This document shows positions 23,248 to 32,446 of a DNA stretch of 64,000 nt, in pieces. The DNA comes from Niallia circulans NBRC 13626. GTDB lineage: Bacteria > Bacillota > Bacilli > Bacillales > Cytobacillaceae. How positions within the stretch are numbered: position 1 is the first letter of the stretch; each line of letters begins with the position of its first letter. The DNA lies in assembly GCF_001591585.1 (NCBI RefSeq), contig NZ_BCVE01000001.1, positions 62,001-126,000 on the forward strand. The letters run 5' to 3'. A program made the position numbers and the translations under genes. The notes beneath the pieces are model-generated. The model had not been told where the DNA came from. It did not search any database and saw only the letters and a program-made list of their open reading frames with translations.

Positions 23248-23667
23248 ATGAAATATTTTATAACAGAAGAGCTGCCATCATTCACAAAGTTTGCTCAATT
23301 ACATGAGGACAGCGGTTTATTAAATAACAAGAAAGGAAACTATACCAGGGAGCAGTTGTATGAAGCAGCAAAAAACAGCTGGTATTCTGTTTCTATTTAT
23401 AATGATAATGATAAAAAACTTATCGCCTTTGGTCGCATGATATCAGATGGAGTATATCAAGCATTAATTTGTGATGTAATGGTTGATCCGAATGAGCAGG
23501 GCAAAGGATTGGGGAAGCAAATAATCGAAAAGCTCGTATCTAAATGCCAACAATCAGGTATTCAATCCATTCAATTATTTTCGGCTAAAGGAAAACATCC
23601 CTTTTATAAAAAATTAGGATTCATAGAAAGAGAACAAGACGCTCCTGGCATGTCTCTCCATCTTTAA
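23248..23667 (+). CDS. GNAT family N-acetyltransferase
   Basis: The start chosen is ATG 23248 behind AAAGGGGA; a frame from 23215 has no ribosome-binding site. The 139-residue protein has the acetyl-CoA loop VDPNEQGKGLGKQII (Q/R-x-x-G-x-G/A type) and a C-terminal FYKKLGF motif. It should transfer an acetyl group to an unknown small molecule or protein. It is monocistronic with its own terminator. Confidence 0.88.
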   Translation: MKYFITEELPSFTKFAQLHEDSGLLNNKKGNYTREQLYEAAKNSWYSVSIYNDNDKKLIAFGRMISDGVYQALICDVMVDPNEQGKGLGKQIIEKLVSKCQQSGIQSIQLFSAKGKHPFYKKLGFIEREQDAPGMSLHL

Positions 23668-23700
23668 AAACCGCATTTTGGATGTGGTTTTTTATTTTTT
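23667..23700 (+). terminator. Terminator after the acetyltransferase gene
   Basis: AAACCGCAT (23668-23676) pairs with ATGTGGTTT (23682-23690) with one G-T pair, followed by TTTTATTTTTT. Confidence 0.9.
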
Positions 23701-24151
23701 CTTGTGCATATCCAACCTTATTCTGGTAACACTATTTGCGTACATAAAGTGGAGGCATGTAAAGAAGAAGTACAATAACTTTTTTCTAGAAAAAATCTGA
23801 CCCAATAGATAAAGTTATCATCGATTAAAACCAGCAAACCGAAGAACTTCTTATCAATATTGATCTAATTTCCTTACCTTGTTACTTACAACAAGTTACA
23901 TAGTTTTAAAAAATTTCTTCCATTTGATATCTTTAAAAATATGTTTTCATTCCTATACCAGAATTTGCATGTATATAAATAGGTTAACCAAGAAATTAAT
24001 GGGTAAAAGTAAATAGACAAAAGCATGTAATACACTTAATATTTCATGCTTTTGTTCGTATCATGTAAGTTTTTTGAGAAAGATAGTAAAAAAATAATAC
24101 AGTAACCCCAATATTTATTTAAATAGTTATACCCATCATTTACTTCCAATA
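23701..24151. other. Gene-free region before the catalase gene
   Basis: AT-rich, with no supported ORF. An inverted repeat (ACAAAAGCATG 24017-24027 with CATGCTTTTGT 24045-24055) may be a terminator relic or operator. The right end holds the catalase promoter. Confidence 0.4.
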
Positions 24152-24180
24152 GCATGAATTAGCATATATTGGATACAACT
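24152..24180 (+). promoter_or_regulatory. Possible sigma-F-type promoter of the catalase gene
   Basis: GCATG (24152-24156) then 14 bases then GGATACAAC (24171-24179) approximates the forespore sigma-F pattern (GYATA-type -35, GG-n-n-A-n-A -10). The position fits a start near 24186 and the AGGAGG at 24198. KatX catalases are forespore-expressed in B. subtilis, which prompted the search; the match is imperfect. Confidence 0.35.
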
Positions 24181-24211
24181 AATAATGACTAAATACTAGG
24201 AGGTTATTTTT

Positions 24212-25858
24212 TTGGCAGAGAAAAAAGATATGAATAATGAAAAGGGGCAAGATCAGGATCGAGAAACATTAACAACAAGACAAGGACATCCTGTATTAGA
24301 TAACCAAAACATCCGTACTATTGGGAATCGCGGCCCTGCTACACTTGAGAATTACCACTTTATTGAAAAGATCTCCCATTTTGATCGTGAAGAAGTGCCA
24401 GAGCGTGTCGTACATGCACGAGGCTCTGGAGCATTTGGTTATTTTGAAACTTACGGAAAAGTAGGAAATGAGCCGGTAGAAAAGTATACTCGTGCAAAAG
24501 TATTTTCCGGAGCAGGGAAGAAGACACCACTGATGGTTCGTTTTTCTACTGTTGCTGGGGCGAAGGATTCACCTGAAACAGCACGCGATCCACGTGGATT
24601 TGCTGTAAAAATGTATACCGAAGATGGAAACTGGGATTTGGTTGGAAATAACCTTAAGATATTCTTTATTCGTGATGCCATGAAGTTTCCAGATATGATA
24701 CATGCCTTTAAAGCAGATCCAGTTTCAAACGTACCAAACCCACAACGTATGTTTGATTTTGTTTCCCGCACTCCTGAGGCTACACATATGATAACCTTCC
24801 TCTTCTCACCATGGGGTATTCCAGCTACATATCGTCATATGCAGGGTTCTGGGGTAAACACTTATAAATGGGTAAATGAACAAGGTGAAGCAGTATTAGT
24901 AAAATACCATTGGGAACCAAAACAAGGCATTCGCAATTTGACGCAAGAGGAAGCAGAATCTATTCAAGCCAAGAACGTTGGCCATGCGACACAAGACTTA
25001 TATGAAGCAATCGAGCGTGGTGATTATCCAGAATGGGAGCTTTACGTGCAAATAATGGAGGATGATTATCATCCAGAACTAGATTTTGATCCTCTCGATG
25101 ATACGAAGCTTTGGCCAGAAGATAAATTCCCATGGTTGCCAGTTGGGCGTATGGTCCTCGATCGTAATCCGGTCGATTTCCATACCGAAATTGAGCAAGC
25201 TGCTTTCGGTACTGGTGTACTGGTAGATGGAATGGATTTTTCTGACGATAAGATGTTACAAGGGCGCACCTTCTCTTACTCTGATACTCAACGCTATCGT
25301 GTTGGTGCAAATTATCTGAAAGTACCAGTAAACGCACCAAAAGCAACTGTGCGCACAAATCAACATCGCGGCCAAATGGATGTACGTGATCCGAAAGAAT
25401 CTGGGGAAAACCCACATATCAACTATGAACCATCTATGCTTGGTGGTTTTAAAGAGGCAGGGAAAGAAGAGCGGCTACCTCATCAGCCGACCTATAATGC
25501 TGCGGCGATGAGTGCACCAATAGACCGGCCTAATAACTATGGACAAGCTGGTCACACATACAGAAGCTTTGAAGATTGGGAGCGCGAAGAATTAATAAAA
25601 AACCTATCGGAAGCACTGGCAATCTGTGATAAAAAAATTCAAGATGCGATGATTGAACACTTTACACAAGCAGATGAAGATTATGGCCGCCGTGTGAAAG
25701 AGGGCATCGAAACGAAAATGAAAGAGATGAAAGAAACGGCAAAGGATAATGTTCCAGGGCGTGAAGCAGGTCAATCAAAATATGGGCAAGGAACAATAGA
25801 TGCCAATGAAGCAACAAAAGATGCAGTGAAGAAAAGCCATGAAGCTGACCCTTATTAA
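24212..25858 (+). CDS. katX: Catalase, KatX-like (clade with 540-550 residues)
   Basis: A 548-residue monofunctional haem catalase starting at TTG 24212 behind AGGAGG. The distal His68 lies in [14 protein letters not shown], the distal Asn in [14 protein letters not shown] (146/147), and the proximal haem-ligand Tyr in [12 protein letters not shown]. The length and the extra acidic/helical C-terminal tail after the core match B. subtilis KatX, the forespore catalase protecting germinating spores, better than vegetative KatA. It converts hydrogen peroxide to water and oxygen. It is monocistronic. The KatX rather than KatA call depends on length and tail. Confidence 0.85.
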   Translation: MAEKKDMNNEKGQDQDRETLTTRQGHPVLDNQNIRTIGNRGPATLENYHFIEKISHFDREEVPERVVHARGSGAFGYFETYGKVGNEPVEKYTRAKVFSGAGKKTPLMVRFSTVAGAKDSPETARDPRGFAVKMYTEDGNWDLVGNNLKIFFIRDAMKFPDMIHAFKADPVSNVPNPQRMFDFVSRTPEATHMITFLFSPWGIPATYRHMQGSGVNTYKWVNEQGEAVLVKYHWEPKQGIRNLTQEEAESIQAKNVGHATQDLYEAIERGDYPEWELYVQIMEDDYHPELDFDPLDDTKLWPEDKFPWLPVGRMVLDRNPVDFHTEIEQAAFGTGVLVDGMDFSDDKMLQGRTFSYSDTQRYRVGANYLKVPVNAPKATVRTNQHRGQMDVRDPKESGENPHINYEPSMLGGFKEAGKEERLPHQPTYNAAAMSAPIDRPNNYGQAGHTYRSFEDWEREELIKNLSEALAICDKKIQDAMIEHFTQADEDYGRRVKEGIETKMKEMKETAKDNVPGREAGQSKYGQGTIDANEATKDAVKKSHEADPY

Positions 25859-25911
25859 TAAGTGGAATGGTAGATAAAAAGGTAGCTACTAAAAGTTCTT
25901 ATTAAGTTGAT

Positions 25912-25944
25912 GGGAGACACATTTAAAATTGTGTCTCCTTTTTG
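25912..25944 (+). terminator. Terminator of the catalase gene
   Basis: GGAGACACA (25913-25921) pairs with TGTGTCTCC (25930-25938), followed by TTTTT. Confidence 0.92.
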
Positions 25945-26057
25945 GTATTTTTAGGCCTGTTAACCACCAATTTCACAATCCTTAGTGGCAATTATATTCC
26001 ATAAAGTTCTTATGTGCCAACCACATCAATCATTCTTTTCCTCTATAATAACATTAA

Positions 26058-26086
26058 TTGACATCCCTTATGAAATATGATATTTA
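26058..26086 (+). promoter_or_regulatory. Sigma-A promoter of htpG
   Basis: TTGACA (26058-26063) and TATTTA (26081-26086) are spaced by 17 bases. The predicted start near 26093 lies immediately before the CIRCE element. Confidence 0.85.
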
Positions 26087-26095
26087 ATTAATAGA

Positions 26096-26122
26096 TTAGC
26101 ACTCATCACATTTAAGTGCTAA
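26096..26122 (+). promoter_or_regulatory. CIRCE element (HrcA operator) upstream of htpG
   Basis: TTAGCACTC (26096-26104), a 9-base spacer, then AAGTGCTAA (26114-26122). CIRCE is TTAGCACTC-N9-GAGTGCTAA, so 17 of 18 arm bases match, the spacing is exact, and the site overlaps the transcription start, its normal place. HrcA should repress htpG until heat shock. Confidence 0.9.
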
Positions 26123-26161
26123 TATTATTACATAAGATAAAGAAGAAAGGGTGCAGGAAAA

Positions 26162-28042
26162 TTGATCGAAACGAAAGAATTTAAAGCGGAATCCAAACGT
26201 TTATTAGAAATGATGATCAACTCCATCTATTCGCAGCGGGAAGTATTCTTACGTGAGTTAATTTCAAATGCTAGTGATGCAATTGATAAAATTTATTATA
26301 AAGCTTTAACAGATGACTCTATTAATTTTGAAAAAGATAATTATTTTATTAAAATTACTGCTAATAAAGAAAACCGTACGTTAACCATTTCTGATACTGG
26401 TATTGGAATGACAAAGGAAGAATTAGAAGCAAATTTAGGTACAATTGCTAAAAGTGGTTCCCTTGCTTTCAAAATGGAAAATGAAGCGAAGGATGGCCAT
26501 GATATTATTGGGCAATTCGGTGTAGGTTTCTATGCAGCGTTTATGGTCGCAGATGAAGTAACCGTTATTACTAAATCACTGAATAGTGATACAGCTTATA
26601 AATGGATGTCAAAAGGTGCTGATGGTTATACCATTGAAGAAACGGAGAAATCAACAATCGGTACCGATATTATCCTTACAATTAAAGAAAATGCAGAAGA
26701 AGAGCAGTATGATGAATTTTTAGAAGAATATCGTTTAAAATCGATTATTAAAAAATACTCTGACTTTATCCGTTACCCAATTAAAATGGATGTAACGACA
26801 AGTAAGCTAAAAGAAGGCACAGAAAATGAGTATGAAGAAGTTAGCGAAGAACAAGTCATTAACAGTATGGTTCCCATTTGGAAAAAGAATAAAAATGAGT
26901 TAACAGAAGAAGACTATCAAAATTTCTATGAAGAAAAACGTTATGGCTATGATAAGCCATTGAAGCATATTCATGTTAGTGTAGACGGAGCAATTCGTTA
27001 TAATGCAATACTTTACATTCCTGAAAAAACACCGTTTGATTATTATTCTAAAGAGTATGAAAAAGGCCTAGAGCTCTATTCAAATGGTGTCTTAATTATG
27101 GAGAAGTGCGCGGACTTGCTGCCAGATTACTTTAGTTTTGTCAAAGGGATGGTTGATTCTGAAGATTTATCCCTTAACATTTCAAGAGAAATGCTGCAGC
27201 ATGATCGTCAATTAAAACGGATTGAAAAGAACTTAACAAAGAAAATTAAGAGCCAGCTCCTCAGCCTTTTAAAGGATGAAAGAGAAAAGTATGAATCCTT
27301 CTATAACTCCTTTGGAAGACAAATCAAATTCGGAGTCTACAATGATTTCGGGATGAATAAAGAAATGTTACAGGATCTTCTCTTATTCTATTCATCTAAA
27401 GAGAAAAAACTAGTATCATTAGATGAATATGTAGAAAGAATGCCAGAAGATCAAAAATTCATTTATTATGCAGCTGGTGACTCGATTGATCGTATCGAAA
27501 AACTTCCACAAACAGAATTAGTAGCAGATAAAGGCTTTGAAATTCTTTATTTAACAGATGATATTGATGAATTTGCGATAAAAATGATTGCAGCATATAA
27601 AGAGAAGGAATTTAAATCTGTATCAAGTGGAGATTTAGGACTTGATCAAGAGGAAGAAAAAGAGGAAAAAGAAGTAACGGAAGAGAACAAAGCGTTGTTT
27701 GATTACATGAAGGAGATTCTCTCTGGCAAAGTCAAAAACGTAAAAGTGTCTACACGCTTAAAATCACATCCTGTATGCTTAACTGCTGAAGGGGAAGTTT
27801 CGATTGAAATGGAAAAAGTGTTAAGTATGATGCCGGACAATCAAAATATCAAAGCAGACAAAGTGTTAGAAATTAATAAAAATCATGAAATTTTCCAATC
27901 ATTAAAAGAGGCTTATGAAAAGGACAAAGATAAAGTGGCACTTTATACAAACCTTTTATATAATCAAGCCCTATTGATTGAAGGTCTGTCTATTGAAGAT
28001 CCTGTCGAATTTACGAATAATATTTGTAAATTAATGAAATAA
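26162..28042 (+). CDS. htpG: Molecular chaperone HtpG (bacterial Hsp90)
   Basis: A 626-residue protein starting at TTG 26162 behind AGAAAGGGTGCAGG. ATPase-fold motifs are clear: [14 protein letters not shown] with the catalytic Glu and Mg-binding Asn, DTGIGM and [13 protein letters not shown]. The full length fits the family, including middle and C-terminal dimerisation domains. HtpG is an ATP-driven dimeric chaperone that remodels client proteins with DnaK. The CIRCE element implies HrcA control here, whereas B. subtilis htpG is not in the HrcA regulon. It is monocistronic. Confidence 0.97.
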   Translation: MIETKEFKAESKRLLEMMINSIYSQREVFLRELISNASDAIDKIYYKALTDDSINFEKDNYFIKITANKENRTLTISDTGIGMTKEELEANLGTIAKSGSLAFKMENEAKDGHDIIGQFGVGFYAAFMVADEVTVITKSLNSDTAYKWMSKGADGYTIEETEKSTIGTDIILTIKENAEEEQYDEFLEEYRLKSIIKKYSDFIRYPIKMDVTTSKLKEGTENEYEEVSEEQVINSMVPIWKKNKNELTEEDYQNFYEEKRYGYDKPLKHIHVSVDGAIRYNAILYIPEKTPFDYYSKEYEKGLELYSNGVLIMEKCADLLPDYFSFVKGMVDSEDLSLNISREMLQHDRQLKRIEKNLTKKIKSQLLSLLKDEREKYESFYNSFGRQIKFGVYNDFGMNKEMLQDLLLFYSSKEKKLVSLDEYVERMPEDQKFIYYAAGDSIDRIEKLPQTELVADKGFEILYLTDDIDEFAIKMIAAYKEKEFKSVSSGDLGLDQEEEKEEKEVTEENKALFDYMKEILSGKVKNVKVSTRLKSHPVCLTAEGEVSIEMEKVLSMMPDNQNIKADKVLEINKNHEIFQSLKEAYEKDKDKVALYTNLLYNQALLIEGLSIEDPVEFTNNICKLMK

Positions 28043-28086
28043 GAAAAGAAAGCGGCTGGGACTAAGTTTTCCAACCAAGATAAACT

Positions 28087-28145
28087 CGAACGATTATACG
28101 GAGATACTAAGAGGATTTTCGGATAATCGTTTGGGTTTTCTTTAT
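28087..28145 (+). terminator. Terminator of htpG
   Basis: CGAACGATTAT-CG (28087-28100) pairs with CG-ATAATCGTTTG (28120-28133) across a 19-base loop, followed by GGTTTTCTTTATTTT. Upstream GCGGCTGGGACTAA resembles a sequence seen after many Bacillales genes. Confidence 0.75.
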
Positions 28146-28293
28146 TTTAAGAAAGGAGTTTGGAGGAATCGTCTGCAAACTGAAAACACTTCTTTTACCA
28201 TGGAGCGAGCGCCGAGCCGCTTCGATTTTTAACCTATTTATTTCTTCGCCTATTTCAAATCTAAACATCATCCCCATACTTACAAATTTATAT
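28146..28293. other. Intergenic stretch with a GC-rich block
   Basis: No ORF. A GC-rich block around 28200-28228 (GGAGCGAGCGCCGAGCCGCT) stands out from the AT-rich surroundings and looks like a dispersed intergenic element, but no second copy was seen in this window. Confidence 0.3.
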
Positions 28294-28322
28294 TTTACTA
28301 ATTAAAACGAAAACGCTATACT
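28294..28322 (+). promoter_or_regulatory. Promoter of the MBL hydrolase gene
   Basis: TTTACT (28294-28299) and TATACT (28317-28322) with 17-bp spacing place the start near 28329, favouring ATG 28357 as the initiation codon. Confidence 0.65.
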
Positions 28323-28356
28323 TATAAAAAAACTATCAGAGATGGGGAACAATATT

Positions 28357-29082
28357 ATGGCAGAATTAAAAGGAATAGAGATCTTGACGATTGAAAAAAA
28401 TTCCTTTGTCATTCACCCAACCCTTATATGGGATGAAAAACAAACCTTATTAATCGATACAGGAATGCCTGGGTTTATGGAAGATATAAATGTAGTGATG
28501 GCTAAAGCAAATAAATCCTTGGAGGACTTAACGGGAATTTTGTTAACACACCAAGACATTGATCATATAGGTAGCTTACCAGAGATATTAACCGCTTGTA
28601 CGCAGTATTTAACAATTTACGCACATGAAGGAGATATACCTTTTATTGAAGGGGATATACCTTTATTAAAAGCAAATCCTGATAATTTTAGCGAAAAAGA
28701 ATGGGAATCACTTCCTGATCCATTTAAATTTATTTATCTCCATCCACCAAAGGCAAAAGTTACTGCTTCTCTACATGATAACCAACTATTAGACATAGAT
28801 GGAGGTATAGAGATTATTCATACACCTGGACATACGCCAGGACATATCAGCCTGTTTCATAAAAGATCCGGTACTTTAGTTGCTGGAGATGCCTTACTTG
28901 CTGAAGATGGCCGATTACAGCATCCAGATCCAGTAAACACACCAAATATGGAGCTTGCGATTCAATCCCTAAAAAAGCTTTTAGCTTATCCGATTAAACA
29001 AATAGTTTGCTTTCATGGAGGAATGGTTACAGAAAATATCCAAGAGCAATTAGAAGGTTTGGTTCAATCGAAAGCTCTTTAA
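28357..29082 (+). CDS. MBL-fold metallo-hydrolase
   Basis: The start is placed at ATG 28357 with GGGGA nine bases upstream; the in-frame ATG 28342 lacks a site. The 241-residue protein has the metallo-beta-lactamase motifs LTHQDIDHIGS (HxDxDH), HTPGHTPGHIS, AGDAL with the bridging Asp, and CFHGG. It is a binuclear zinc hydrolase of the glyoxalase-II/YcbL/YqgX-like broad class; the substrate is unknown. No operon partner is present. Confidence 0.88.
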   Translation: MAELKGIEILTIEKNSFVIHPTLIWDEKQTLLIDTGMPGFMEDINVVMAKANKSLEDLTGILLTHQDIDHIGSLPEILTACTQYLTIYAHEGDIPFIEGDIPLLKANPDNFSEKEWESLPDPFKFIYLHPPKAKVTASLHDNQLLDIDGGIEIIHTPGHTPGHISLFHKRSGTLVAGDALLAEDGRLQHPDPVNTPNMELAIQSLKKLLAYPIKQIVCFHGGMVTENIQEQLEGLVQSKAL

Positions 29083-29240
29083 GTAGTGCACTATTAGAAA
29101 TGATCCTAAAATTGCCTTATATAATGTTAGGAGACATTTCTAATAGTCACTTTTCATTTCAAATAGTCTATTATTTAGACAACTTTTCTCTATATAGTAA
29201 AGGAATTGATTCTGCTGGAGAATAAAAGAAACAGCTGCAA

Positions 29241-29864
29241 TTATAAAAAGAACTGAATTCCCCGAATCCCAAAATATCCTCCAAATAGAATAAGAATAAG
29301 TCCAGAAATTCTACTAACAATAGTGATTAGCTGTTCAGATACGACATTTCGGAAAAAACTAGCCAGTACAGATACGGTAATATCCCAAATCGCTACGCCA
29401 AATAACATGCATCCCGTGTATAGAAGTACCGTACTTGTACTAAAATTATGTATAGTAGAGGCTAAAATAGATCCATATATTCCTAGCCAGAAGATAATCG
29501 ATAGCGGATTCATAATACTCATCAGTAATCCAGTAACAAATGACCGAAACATAGAATTATTGTCTTTACCACTCCTTGATATAGTGCTAGTTTTAGTCAT
29601 GATACCTTCTATCCCTGTATATATGAGGACAAATGCACCGAACAACCAAAGAAAAGTTTGAACAATTGGGATATTAGCCAATTTTGCTACGCCAAAGTAT
29701 ACGAGAATGATAAAAAATACATCACCTAGGAGAGAACCTAACGACAGAACCCACGCATGATGAAATCCATATCTAAGCCCTCTGTTTATAACAGCAGCAT
29801 TCACTGGTCCTATCGGCGCTGCTAAAGACAAACCCAAGGCAATATAATATAAAATACTATCCAT
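29241..29864 (-). CDS. LysE/RhtB family amino-acid exporter (second paralogue)
   Basis: A 207-residue protein from ATG 29864, behind AGGAGGATC; the longer frame to 29927 has no ribosome-binding site. It shares with the copy at 16800-17441 the start ALGLSLAAPIGPVNAAVINRG, the YTGIEGIMTKT region, IMNPLSIIFWLGIYGSILA and the C-terminal FGGYFGIRGIQFF, so the two are clear paralogues. Six membrane helices are predicted by eye. It probably exports amino acids; the lysine permease lies between the two but no link is proven. Confidence 0.87.
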   Translation of the reverse strand: MDSILYYIALGLSLAAPIGPVNAAVINRGLRYGFHHAWVLSLGSLLGDVFFIILVYFGVAKLANIPIVQTFLWLFGAFVLIYTGIEGIMTKTSTISRSGKDNNSMFRSFVTGLLMSIMNPLSIIFWLGIYGSILASTIHNFSTSTVLLYTGCMLFGVAIWDITVSVLASFFRNVVSEQLITIVSRISGLILILFGGYFGIRGIQFFL

Positions 29865-30116
29865 AAAGATCCTCCTAATATAAACGTCTATAATTAACGT
29901 ATTCAATAAGGAGAGCATGTACCACATTTTTAGAAAACTTTTTTCTATTTATAATAGAATTGTATATTTGGCAAAAAACAAAATGAAATAGTCCATACTT
30001 CTCTTGAAAAAGAGGAAATCTTTTAATAATAGACTGACAATGATATAATAATTTTAAAAAAGAAAATACAGAAAATACCTATTTGCCTATAATTATTTTT
30101 GGTAGGGGACATAACC

Positions 30117-30699
30117 ATGAATGTAAATGATACGCCATCTCTTGATTTTTTTCGTATACTTGTTGAACATGTAAGTGACTGGATATGGCAATTAAACGAA
30201 CATTGGCAATTTACGTATTCCAATTCAATTGTTGAGGAGATATTAGGTTACTCATAAAACCATGTCTGAATTAATAGAATTCCAGAATGAAAGCCATTCA
30301 TTTGCTTTACTATTTATAGACATTGATGACTTTAAACAAATAAATGATTCATTAGGGCACAAATACGGTGATCGAGCATTAAAACTCCTTGCAGCGAGAA
30401 TGAAAGGATCAATAAGAGAAACTGATTTTTTATGTCGTTTGGGTGGAGATGAATTTATTCTTATCATTAAGGATATGAATACAGAACATGAATTAGAAAA
30501 TTACGCTAAGAGATTACTTGCTATTTTTAATCATCCTCTTCGAATGGACAATAAACTTTATTCTATTTCTTGCAGTATCGGTATCAGTATCTATCCATAT
30601 CATGGGAGGGATATCGAAACATTAATGCAAAACGCTGATAAAATTATGTATCATATGAAAAAATCAGGAAAAAACGGCTATCAAATTACTAAACAATAA
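30117..30699 (+). pseudogene. Broken PAS-GGDEF (diguanylate cyclase-like) gene
   Basis: ATG 30117 opens a 46-codon frame (LDFFRILVEHVSDWIWQLNE) that is the start of a PAS domain, ending at TAA 30255-30257. A second frame, shifted by one base and usable from ATG 30262, encodes a GGDEF domain lacking its first ~25 residues, including the usual D-LTGLPNR block, but keeping IDIDDFKQINDSLGH and LGGDEF. The PAS C-terminal part and the GGDEF start are missing, so this is an internal deletion plus frame change, not just a point mutation. The signature residues remain, but a working cyclase is unlikely. Confidence 0.8.
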
Positions 30700-30705
30700 A
30701 AAATT

Positions 30706-30737
30706 GAATTCAAAGGCAATGTCTTTGAATCTTTTTT
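30706..30737 (+). terminator. Terminator after the GGDEF remnant
   Basis: ATTCAAAG (30708-30715) pairs with CTTTGAAT (30723-30730), followed by CTTTTTT. Confidence 0.88.
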
Positions 30738-30806
30738 CTTCATAGGTATAAGGACTCAACATTAAAACTATCCTTAATTAATTTCGATTATTCTTGGAAA
30801 AATCAA

Positions 30807-30854
30807 TTGACAACACGGCTGTTTGCAACTATTTTCATATAATAAAAGTTGCAA
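30807..30854 (+). promoter_or_regulatory. Possible promoter with palindromic operator
   Basis: TTGACA (30807-30812) and TATTTT (30830-30835) have 17-bp spacing. TTGCAACT (30823-30830) and its inverse AGTTGCAA (30847-30854) flank the -10 and start region, as an operator might. It lies about 120 bp before the next gene, which also has a nearer TATAAT. Confidence 0.4.
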
Positions 30855-30973
30855 AATTATCCCAACTCATCTAACTATTGAAGGATTTTGTAGAATATCA
30901 TCGAAAAATAATGAAAAAGAATGTATAATAGATACTTAGGAAACTAGATTCTGAAAGAGGGAGGATCTTTAAA

Positions 30974-31348
30974 ATGGAATGGACACTAGCCATATTGTTT
31001 ATTGCAGCAGCCATTTTGCTCATTACTTCCGTAATTAAAGCAAAACAAACGTCAAAATCAGAGCAACGTGAAATAGATGTAATTCACCTTTCTGTGATGG
31101 AAGAAATAGCACAGTTGCAAAAACAAATACGCCATCTTGAGTTGGACATAGAAATATTAGAAAAACAAACAGGCGTTCAGCTAGCTTCTAAAGACCGAAT
31201 GGTTTTACGAGAAGTGCTTGACTTGCATAGACGTAAGTATTCAGTTGAAACAATTGCAGCTCAAAAAAAGCTTACTCAAGCTGAAGTAGAAGAAATGTTA
31301 GCTCCTTACTTAACTGGAAAAGAGGAAAGGAGAAGTGTTTTACAATGA
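30974..31348 (+). CDS. Membrane-anchored coiled-coil protein, YqzD-like
   Basis: A 124-residue protein with GAGGGAGGAT before ATG 30974. One N-terminal membrane helix (LAILFIAAAILLITSVI) is followed by a coiled coil (SVMEEIAQLQKQIRHLELDI) and a C-terminal helical domain resembling an HTH-like fold (ETIAAQKKLTQAEVEEML). It overlaps the next gene by 4 bases (ATGA). I recall B. subtilis yqzD-yqzC as a similar pair; this is from memory, and the function is unknown there too. Confidence 0.55.
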   Translation: MEWTLAILFIAAAILLITSVIKAKQTSKSEQREIDVIHLSVMEEIAQLQKQIRHLELDIEILEKQTGVQLASKDRMVLREVLDLHRRKYSVETIAAQKKLTQAEVEEMLAPYLTGKEERRSVLQ

Positions 31349-31890
31349 AGCCATCAATAATTACAAGTTTCGCAGCGGGAGTTCTTTTAGCAACTTCTGT
31401 TAGCGGCATTGTCTATTTCTCTACGAAGGATGATACAGCGAATGCTGAAACAAACAATAATGTCCAAAAAGTAGATAAAGTAGCAAGTGATGCAGCAAAT
31501 ACGCCAACTGTTGAAGAAATGAAAGATATCTTAACAAGCAGTGGTTATGTTGTACAAACTTCTGAAGAAGCAAAGAAAAAAGAAGATGATGTAAAGAAAC
31601 AAGCATCTGAATCTAATACTTCTGAAGAAAAGAAAGATGACAAAAAAGAAGAAGATAAGAAAAAAGAGGAAGTTAAAACAGTTACTGTTACAGTTTCAAG
31701 TGGTATGACTAGTTATGATGTAGGAAGCATTTTACATGATGAAAAAATCATTAAAGAAACCGCCTTGCAATTCTCGCAAAAAGTAGATAAAAAAGGCGTA
31801 GCAGAATACTTAAGGCTGGGATCGTTTAAAATTAAAAGCGATATGTCAACCGACGAAATTATTTCCACTATCTTCAAAAAACGAAGCTAA
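31345..31890 (+). CDS. Membrane-anchored protein with MltG-like (YceG) N-terminal-type domain, YqzC-like
   Basis: A 181-residue protein with GGAAAGGAG upstream. It has a signal anchor (ITSFAAGVLLATSVSGIVYF), then a Lys/Glu-rich linker (about residues 78-112), then a C-terminal domain of the type found before the catalytic domain of MltG/YceG (TVTVSSGMTSYDVGSILHD, IIKETALQF). MltG's catalytic Glu domain is absent. Inference: an extracytoplasmic adaptor or wall-linked protein. It is coupled to the upstream gene and followed by a strong terminator. Confidence 0.6.
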   Translation: MKPSIITSFAAGVLLATSVSGIVYFSTKDDTANAETNNNVQKVDKVASDAANTPTVEEMKDILTSSGYVVQTSEEAKKKEDDVKKQASESNTSEEKKDDKKEEDKKKEEVKTVTVTVSSGMTSYDVGSILHDEKIIKETALQFSQKVDKKGVAEYLRLGSFKIKSDMSTDEIISTIFKKRS

Positions 31891-31895
31891 CTTAT

Positions 31896-31937
31896 AAAAG
31901 CTTGTCCGAAGTATTCCTTTGGACAAGCTTTTATTGT
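31896..31937 (+). terminator. Terminator of the YqzD/YqzC-like operon
   Basis: AAAAGCTTGTCC (31896-31907) pairs perfectly with GGACAAGCTTTT (31921-31932). Confidence 0.93.
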
Positions 31938-32038
31938 TTATGAAACAATTTTTCATATGGAAGTTTTCTTTTTTTAGATTGATTTCCCAAGCTATTTTTT
32001 ACAAGCTTCATAATCTATATAGAAGGGAGAATCAGAGA

Positions 32039-32335
32039 ATGCAAAAGAAAAGAAGGAAAACGATTAAACTATGTCTGCCTGGCGGTTATCAATATTGCGG
32101 TCCCGGCTGCAGTGGTCCTGGTGCACCTATCAATTATGTTGACTCCTGTTGCCAAAGGCATGATCAATGTGTAGAGACATATGGTTCTTGTCGCTATTGT
32201 GACGAAAAATTACTTCATTGTGTCCAATCAAAATCTAGAGAACGAAATCAAGAAGGGAAGACTGCCAGACTTATCTCTGATTTCATGCGATTTCGACTTG
32301 AAATCAATGGCGGATGGAGAGGCAGACACTTATAA
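32039..32335 (+). CDS. Small phospholipase A2-like protein
   Basis: The start is ATG 32039 with AAGGGAGA upstream; the longer frame from 31919 begins in a terminator. The 98-residue protein has a calcium-loop-like LPGGYQYCGPGCSGPG and the PLA2 active site CCQRHDQC with the His-Asp dyad, plus further Cys pairs (SCRYCDEKLLHC). This is the short PLA2 type resembling the parvovirus VP1 domain and some Bacillus proteins. It has no signal peptide but a very basic start (MQKKRRKTIK). It could hydrolyse the sn-2 ester of phospholipids; cellular role and location are unknown. Confidence 0.75.
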   Translation: MQKKRRKTIKLCLPGGYQYCGPGCSGPGAPINYVDSCCQRHDQCVETYGSCRYCDEKLLHCVQSKSRERNQEGKTARLISDFMRFRLEINGGWRGRHL

Positions 32336-32397
32336 CTTCCTATAACGCGACTTCGAAAAATTATTATGTGATTTCCAAATTTCTAGATTTAAAAAAC

Positions 32398-32446
32398 GAA
32401 CATCTTACTTTCCGAATTATTCGTTAGTAAGATGTCCATTTTTTAA
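32398..32446. terminator. Bidirectional terminator
   Basis: ACATCTTACT (32400-32409) pairs with AGTAAGATGT (32426-32435), followed by CCATTTTTT, between the convergent PLA2-like and DUF1906 genes. Confidence 0.85.

Noticed and set aside
24960-25415. 151-codon minus-strand frame inside the catalase gene
   Set aside because: The plus strand encodes conserved catalase blocks over the same bases, and the antisense product lacks any family pattern or ribosome-binding site.
29007-29225. 72-codon frame at the end of the MBL hydrolase gene
   Set aside because: It overlaps the conserved hydrolase end in another frame and continues in AT-rich spacer with no ribosome-binding site.
31919-32038. N-terminal extension of the PLA2-like protein
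   Set aside because: The extension begins in the right arm of a terminator and lacks a ribosome-binding site; ATG 32039 has AAGGGAGA.
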